Made by a program: the position numbers and the translations under genes. Shown here in pieces: positions 5,933 through 8,290 of a DNA stretch of 8,290 bases. Source of the stretch: Oscillospiraceae bacterium (GTDB lineage: Bacteria > Bacillota > Clostridia > Oscillospirales > Ruminococcaceae); assembly GCA_029068025.1 (NCBI GenBank), contig JAIEDJ010000310.1, forward strand, positions 1 to 8,290. The letters run 5' to 3'. A model generated the notes under the pieces. The model worked only from the letters and a program-made list of their open reading frames with translations, had not been told where the DNA came from and searched no databases. How positions within the stretch are numbered: position 1 is the first letter of the stretch; each line of letters starts with the position of its first letter.

Positions 5933-5955
5933 AAGGCAGCGAAAACCGCTGCCTT
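5933..5955 (+). terminator. Terminator-like hairpin after pyrB, copy 1 of a 24-bp repeat
   Basis: AAGGCAGCG (5933-5941) and CGCTGCCTT (5947-5955) form a perfect 9-bp stem with loop AAAAC, six bases after the pyrB stop. The following bases are CAGAC rather than a T tract. With 5932 included, 24 bp recur exactly at 6160-6183. Confidence 0.65.
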
Positions 5956-6159
5956 CAGACTGTAGAAAAAGTTCTTTTTTCGGGATTCCAAAGGGCAGCG
6001 CCCTTTGGCGGGGCGCGGGGGGGGGCCCCCCCAATGTGGGCGACCAAACCCCCGGGGGTTTTTTTTCGCCATCCCACCGGCCACCGCCGGTGGGGGGGGG
6101 GGGGGGCGCCCCCCCGCAATTCTCTCCTCCTCTCCCCGAGAGGTTTTTTTATACAAGCT
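5956..6159. repeat. Hairpin-rich, homopolymer-rich intergenic element
   Basis: About 204 bp between two identical copies of a terminator hairpin, in the gap between convergent genes. In order it holds: an A-tract/T-tract pair (5965-5980); CCAAAGGGC/GCCCTTTGG with a 3-base loop (5988-6008); nine G then seven C (6017-6032); the palindrome AAACCCCCGGGGGTTT (6046-6061) running into eight T; CCCACCGGC/GCCGGTGGG with a 4-base loop (6073-6094); fifteen G (6092-6106) followed by CG and seven C; and CCTCTC/GAGAGG with seven T. There is no credible gene. Its composition is unlike the flanks. A dispersed intergenic repeat of MITE or REP type is the best guess; assembly error in the homopolymers is possible. 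Confidence 0.7.
6129..6150 (+). terminator. Short intrinsic terminator inside the hairpin island
   Basis: CCTCTC (6129-6134) pairs with GAGAGG (6138-6143) around CCC and is followed by seven T (6144-6150), the form of a plus-strand intrinsic terminator. Confidence 0.6.
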
Positions 6160-6160
6160 A

Positions 6161-6191
6161 AAGGCAGCGAAAACCGCTGCCTTATTTTTTT
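6161..6191 (+). terminator. Intrinsic terminator, copy 2 of the 24-bp repeat
   Basis: The same 9-bp stem and AAAAC loop as at 5933-5955, here followed by A and seven T (6185-6191), so it is the better terminator of the two for plus-strand transcription. It lies 3 bases past the end of the minus-strand membrane gene and may also end that transcript, though the T tract on that side is short. Confidence 0.75.
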
Positions 6192-6193
6192 GC

Positions 6194-6679
6194 TTAATAT
6201 TCCAACAACCCTATATCCGTTAAAAAGCCGGAAAACAATTTCATTAATCTGTTTACAAGCATATACAATACGGGATTCGCAAAAAACACCGCAGCCCTTT
6301 GCCGAACGCCGATATCCTCGGGCAGTTTGAACATCATCAGTAATATAGATCCTAAATCGACCACAAAATAATAGATCCAATAAATTATGTCAGCATAGCT
6401 TATACCGCCGCCGATCGTAACATAGGTATCAGCTGTTACAAAGTGGATCCAAACTGTAATAACAAAAGAGATCGTCTGGTACTTAAGACAAGCAAACGTA
6501 TTGATCTTAAGCAGAATTATCAGCGCACCAGTGATCACAGCCGCGCCTATAACGGTAAAACCCGTTATACGTTGCATAAAAGGATGATACACGCCGCTTA
6601 AAATGATAATAACCCCGTACATTACCGTTATAACGGGAAAAACCAGCGAGAATACCTTGTCTCTTTTAGAAAATTCCAT
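6194..6679 (-). CDS. Small five-helix membrane protein, paralogue of its upstream neighbour
   Basis: A 161-residue hydrophobic protein that I do not recognise. About five membrane segments are visible at residues 10-30, 38-57, 66-83, 97-117 and 130-148, with few charged residues between them. There is no signal peptide beyond the first helix and no catalytic motif. It shares with the upstream gene an N-terminal KR...SLVFPV pattern (residues 5-16) and FFANPVL at 132-138, at nearly the same positions, so the two are paralogues. The ATG at 6679 has AAGGAG 4 bases upstream, a slightly short spacing. That site overlaps the stop codon of the upstream gene, so translation is probably coupled. The function is unknown; together the pair might form a heteromeric membrane complex, which is only a guess. 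Confidence 0.8.
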   Translation of the reverse strand: MEFSKRDKVFSLVFPVITVMYGVIIILSGVYHPFMQRITGFTVIGAAVITGALIILLKINTFACLKYQTISFVITVWIHFVTADTYVTIGGGISYADIIYWIYYFVVDLGSILLMMFKLPEDIGVRQRAAVFFANPVLYMLVNRLMKLFSGFLTDIGLLEY

Positions 6680-6687
6680 TGTTCTCC

Positions 6688-7152
6688 TTATACATATATG
6701 TTATTGGGTATATAAAGCATTAAATAGTAGATTATCGCCGCCAAAACGGGATTCGCAAAAAAAATAATTATCCACTCGGAGAATTTCGTCGGACGGAATT
6801 GATAGAAGTAGACCGCCGACACAACCGCCGATGTTATCAGCAGCAACATCATCATCTGACTTGAAACATCAACGAATTCCGACGCTATGCCGATTACTCC
6901 GATCGTACTGACCGAGATCAGCAGTCTCGGCAAAAAGTACTGTCCCGTATCCGCGCCGGTTGCCAATGTCAGCACAACAGGCAGAACGCCGCAAACCACA
7001 GTCGCGGCGGGATAGCTCCATTGAAACATAAAGACAGGCTGAAAACTATGTAATGTGACTGCCCATTTAATATAACAGAACAATGCCCAAACGATTATAC
7101 CGACCGGAAATATAAGCGAATTGATCAGCTGCCTTTTCGTAAGCCTGCGCAT
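6688..7152 (-). CDS. Small five-helix membrane protein, first of a paralogous pair
   Basis: A 154-residue hydrophobic protein of unknown function. About five membrane segments are visible at residues 9-28, 44-63, 72-93, 98-116 and 126-148, and the N-terminus is basic (MRRLTKRQ). It shares SLIFPV (12-17) and FFANPVL (131-137) with the downstream gene; the DNA for the second motif includes a 17-base identical run (6746-6762 and 6270-6286). The start is supported by GGAGGTG 5 bases before the ATG at 7152. The gene ends 8 bases before the next start. Upstream lies the SIMPL-gene terminator, leaving under 40 bp for a promoter. A TACTAT -10-like element overlaps the end of that terminator but lacks a good -35, so read-through from the SIMPL operon is possible. 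Confidence 0.8.
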   Translation of the reverse strand: MRRLTKRQLINSLIFPVGIIVWALFCYIKWAVTLHSFQPVFMFQWSYPAATVVCGVLPVVLTLATGADTGQYFLPRLLISVSTIGVIGIASEFVDVSSQMMMLLLITSAVVSAVYFYQFRPTKFSEWIIIFFANPVLAAIIYYLMLYIPNNIYV

Positions 7153-7157
7153 TTTTT

Positions 7158-7164
7158 CACCTCC
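7158..7164 (-). promoter_or_regulatory. Ribosome binding site of first membrane-protein gene
   Basis: GGAGGTG on the minus strand, 5 bases before the ATG at 7152; close to ideal and fixes the start. Confidence 0.75.
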
Positions 7165-7187
7165 GTACTCCCCGACAAAGGGATAGT

Positions 7188-7221
7188 AAAAACAGCTTGC
7201 CTTTTTACAGACAAGCTGTTT
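7188..7221 (-). terminator. Intrinsic terminator of SIMPL-domain gene
   Basis: AAACAGCTTG (7190-7199) and CAAGCTGTTT (7212-7221) form a perfect 10-bp stem with a 12-base loop. Read on the minus strand the stem runs into TTTTTAC (five T, 7192-7188). It lies 7 bases past the SIMPL gene stop. Confidence 0.8.
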
Positions 7222-7228
7222 GATCTTA

Positions 7229-7885
7229 TCAGTCTATTTCCCAGATAAACGTGACCGAATCGCTGGATCTGATATCCTCGGGCTCAAACTCAGGCATAGC
7301 AGCGTCCTCGGCGATCCCGCGAACCATATTGCCCGCCGAATAAACGCTCGCCGAAGCAACGTGAATATCGCTCCAGTCATAGTCAATGCTTATAAGCTCG
7401 CCCAGCTTTTCACCCGAAGCCTCACACAGGATCTTAGCCTTACGCTTGGCATTCTCGGTCGCGGATCTAAGTACTGCCTCTCCGATCTCCTCGGGATTCT
7501 TCACAGTGAACTCAATATTGAACTCAGCGTCCGCCTTACTGTCGGAGATCTCCGTAAGCGTATCCGCAAGCCGCTTGGCATCCATATCCATTGAGAGCTT
7601 AAGTCTGTAGCGGCACTCATAGCCGTCAAACACGGAGACCCACATACCGCGCTCATTCTGCTCATTCTTGTAAGCAGTACGCACATTGAACGAAAGCGTC
7701 TTCAAGTCCTCTTTGACAAAACCCGCCTTGATGATCGCATTCTGCAACAGAGCAATACGTTCGTTAGCGTTCGCCACCGCCTTGACATATTCCGGATCCT
7801 TGGAAACGATATTCATCGAGATCACGATAAAGTCGGGCTTAGCCGAAGCGGTTCCCACGCCCTTAACAGTGATAGTTCTTTTCAT
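7229..7885 (-). CDS. SIMPL (DUF541) domain protein, cytosolic
   Basis: A 218-residue protein matching the SIMPL/DUF541 family along its whole length. It opens with TITVKGVGTASAKPD (residues 4-18), the typical beta-strand plus GxGxxxxxPD start, and includes FDGYECRYRLKL (86-97). Many homologues are exported periplasmic or surface proteins, but here there is no signal peptide or membrane segment, so it should be cytosolic. Biochemical roles of the family are poorly defined. The ATG at 7885 follows GAGG with a 7-base spacer. It begins 16 bp after the sodium-pump beta subunit gene with no terminator between, so the two are probably co-transcribed, and a strong terminator follows it. Family assignment is confident; function is not known and a link to the decarboxylase is only suggested by position. 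Confidence 0.85.
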   Translation of the reverse strand: MKRTITVKGVGTASAKPDFIVISMNIVSKDPEYVKAVANANERIALLQNAIIKAGFVKEDLKTLSFNVRTAYKNEQNERGMWVSVFDGYECRYRLKLSMDMDAKRLADTLTEISDSKADAEFNIEFTVKNPEEIGEAVLRSATENAKRKAKILCEASGEKLGELISIDYDWSDIHVASASVYSAGNMVRGIAEDAAMPEFEPEDIRSSDSVTFIWEID

Positions 7886-7901
7886 AAAGCGACCTCATTA
7901 A

Positions 7902-8290
7902 TTAGCCGAGCACGGACAGCAGCACGCCCGCCGCAACAGCGGAGCCGATAACACCCGCAACGTTCGGACCCATAGCATGCATGAGCAGGAAGTTGGAGGG
8001 ATTGGTCTGAGCGCCGACCTTCTGAGATACACGCGCCGCCATAGGAACAGCGGAAACGCCCGCGGAACCGATAAGCGGATTGATCTTCTTGCCCGAGATG
8101 ATATACATAAGCTTGCCGAGCAGCACACCGCAAGCCGTACCAACGCAGAACGCGATAAGTCCGAGCGCGATAATGAAGATCGTCTTCCAGCTGAGGAAGT
8201 TGTCCGCAACGGCGGTAGCGCCGACGGTGATGCCGAGGAATATCGTGATGATGTTCATCAGCTCGTTCTGCGCGGTCTTGACAAGTCTGT
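7902..8290 (-). CDS. oadB: Sodium ion-translocating decarboxylase beta subunit (C-terminal part)
   Basis: The frame is open to the right edge, so the N-terminus (roughly two thirds of the family's usual length) is missing. The visible 128 residues match the C-terminus of the OadB/GcdB/MmdB family, the membrane carboxyltransferase subunit that couples decarboxylation of a carboxybiotin to sodium export. The segment NPLIGSAGVSAVPMAARV (about 8081-8028) carries N, G, S and R at the spacing of Asn373, Gly377, Ser382 and Arg389, which are important in the Klebsiella oxaloacetate decarboxylase. It is followed by NPSNFLLMHAMGPNVAGV and a final hydrophobic helix. An internal ATG at 8258 is not the start: family-like sequence (RLVKTAQNEL) continues upstream to the edge. 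Substrate (oxaloacetate, methylmalonyl-CoA or glutaconyl-CoA) cannot be told from this subunit. Confidence 0.92.
   Translation of the reverse strand, partial: RLVKTAQNELMNIITIFLGITVGATAVADNFLSWKTIFIIALGLIAFCVGTACGVLLGKLMYIISGKKINPLIGSAGVSAVPMAARVSQKVGAQTNPSNFLLMHAMGPNVAGVIGSAVAAGVLLSVLG

Noticed and set aside
5932..6183. Possible CRISPR-like direct repeat
   Set aside because: There are only two copies, each is a terminator hairpin, and the material between them is itself palindromic rather than a spacer.
5889..6380. Several overlapping Gly/Pro-rich open frames across the hairpin island, on both strands
   Set aside because: They are translations of G and C homopolymers and palindromes, lack ribosome binding sites and overlap real gene ends.
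8256..8258. ATG as start of the decarboxylase subunit gene
   Set aside because: The frame continues to the window edge with family-typical sequence upstream and the resulting protein would lack most of its membrane domain, so the gene is simply cut by the window.

Overview
The window looks like a chromosomal stretch of an anaerobic, low-to-mid GC Firmicute, most likely a gut Ruminococcus/Oscillospiraceae-type organism. This is inferred from gene content (rubrerythrin, a sodium-translocating decarboxylase subunit, cobalt-precorrin methyltransferase), strong AGGAGG-type ribosome binding sites and sigma-A-like promoters ending in TAAAAT. No taxonomic marker gene is present. It reads mostly as core or housekeeping chromosome with one conspicuous hairpin-rich repeat; no phage, transposase, CRISPR, tRNA or rRNA is visible.

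Region 1 (1-3126, minus strand): a two-gene operon of a SWIM zinc-finger protein followed by a HEAT-repeat-like protein that runs off the left edge. It has a near-consensus promoter at 3057-3085 whose -35 box lies inside a 15-bp inverted repeat. Region 2 (3138-3868, minus): a lone precorrin-2 C20-methyltransferase gene (cbiL/cobI) with its own promoter. Region 3 (3957-4649, plus): a rubrerythrin with a rubredoxin-like metal site at each end, closed by an intrinsic terminator. Region 4 (4650-5955, plus): two hairpins, a promoter, a leader hairpin and pyrB. This pyrB carries a C-terminal CX4C...CX2C extension that looks like the zinc domain of the ATCase regulatory chain PyrI, without its nucleotide-binding domain.

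Region 5 (5932-6191): a 24-bp terminator-like hairpin occurs twice, perfectly conserved, on either side of about 200 bp packed with GC hairpins and homopolymer runs. Region 6 (6194-7152, minus): two tightly coupled, paralogous small membrane proteins of unknown function that share an FFANPVL motif. Region 7 (7188-8290, minus): the C-terminal part of a sodium-pumping decarboxylase beta subunit, followed 16 bp later by a cytosolic SIMPL-domain protein and a terminator.

The units are largely independent: the SWIM/HEAT pair, the membrane pair and the pump/SIMPL pair each look co-transcribed, while cbiL, rbr and pyrB look like single-gene units. The most interesting items are the PyrB-zinc-domain fusion, the hairpin island between twin terminators, the paralogous membrane pair, and an Asn at a normally Glu iron-ligand position of the rubrerythrin.
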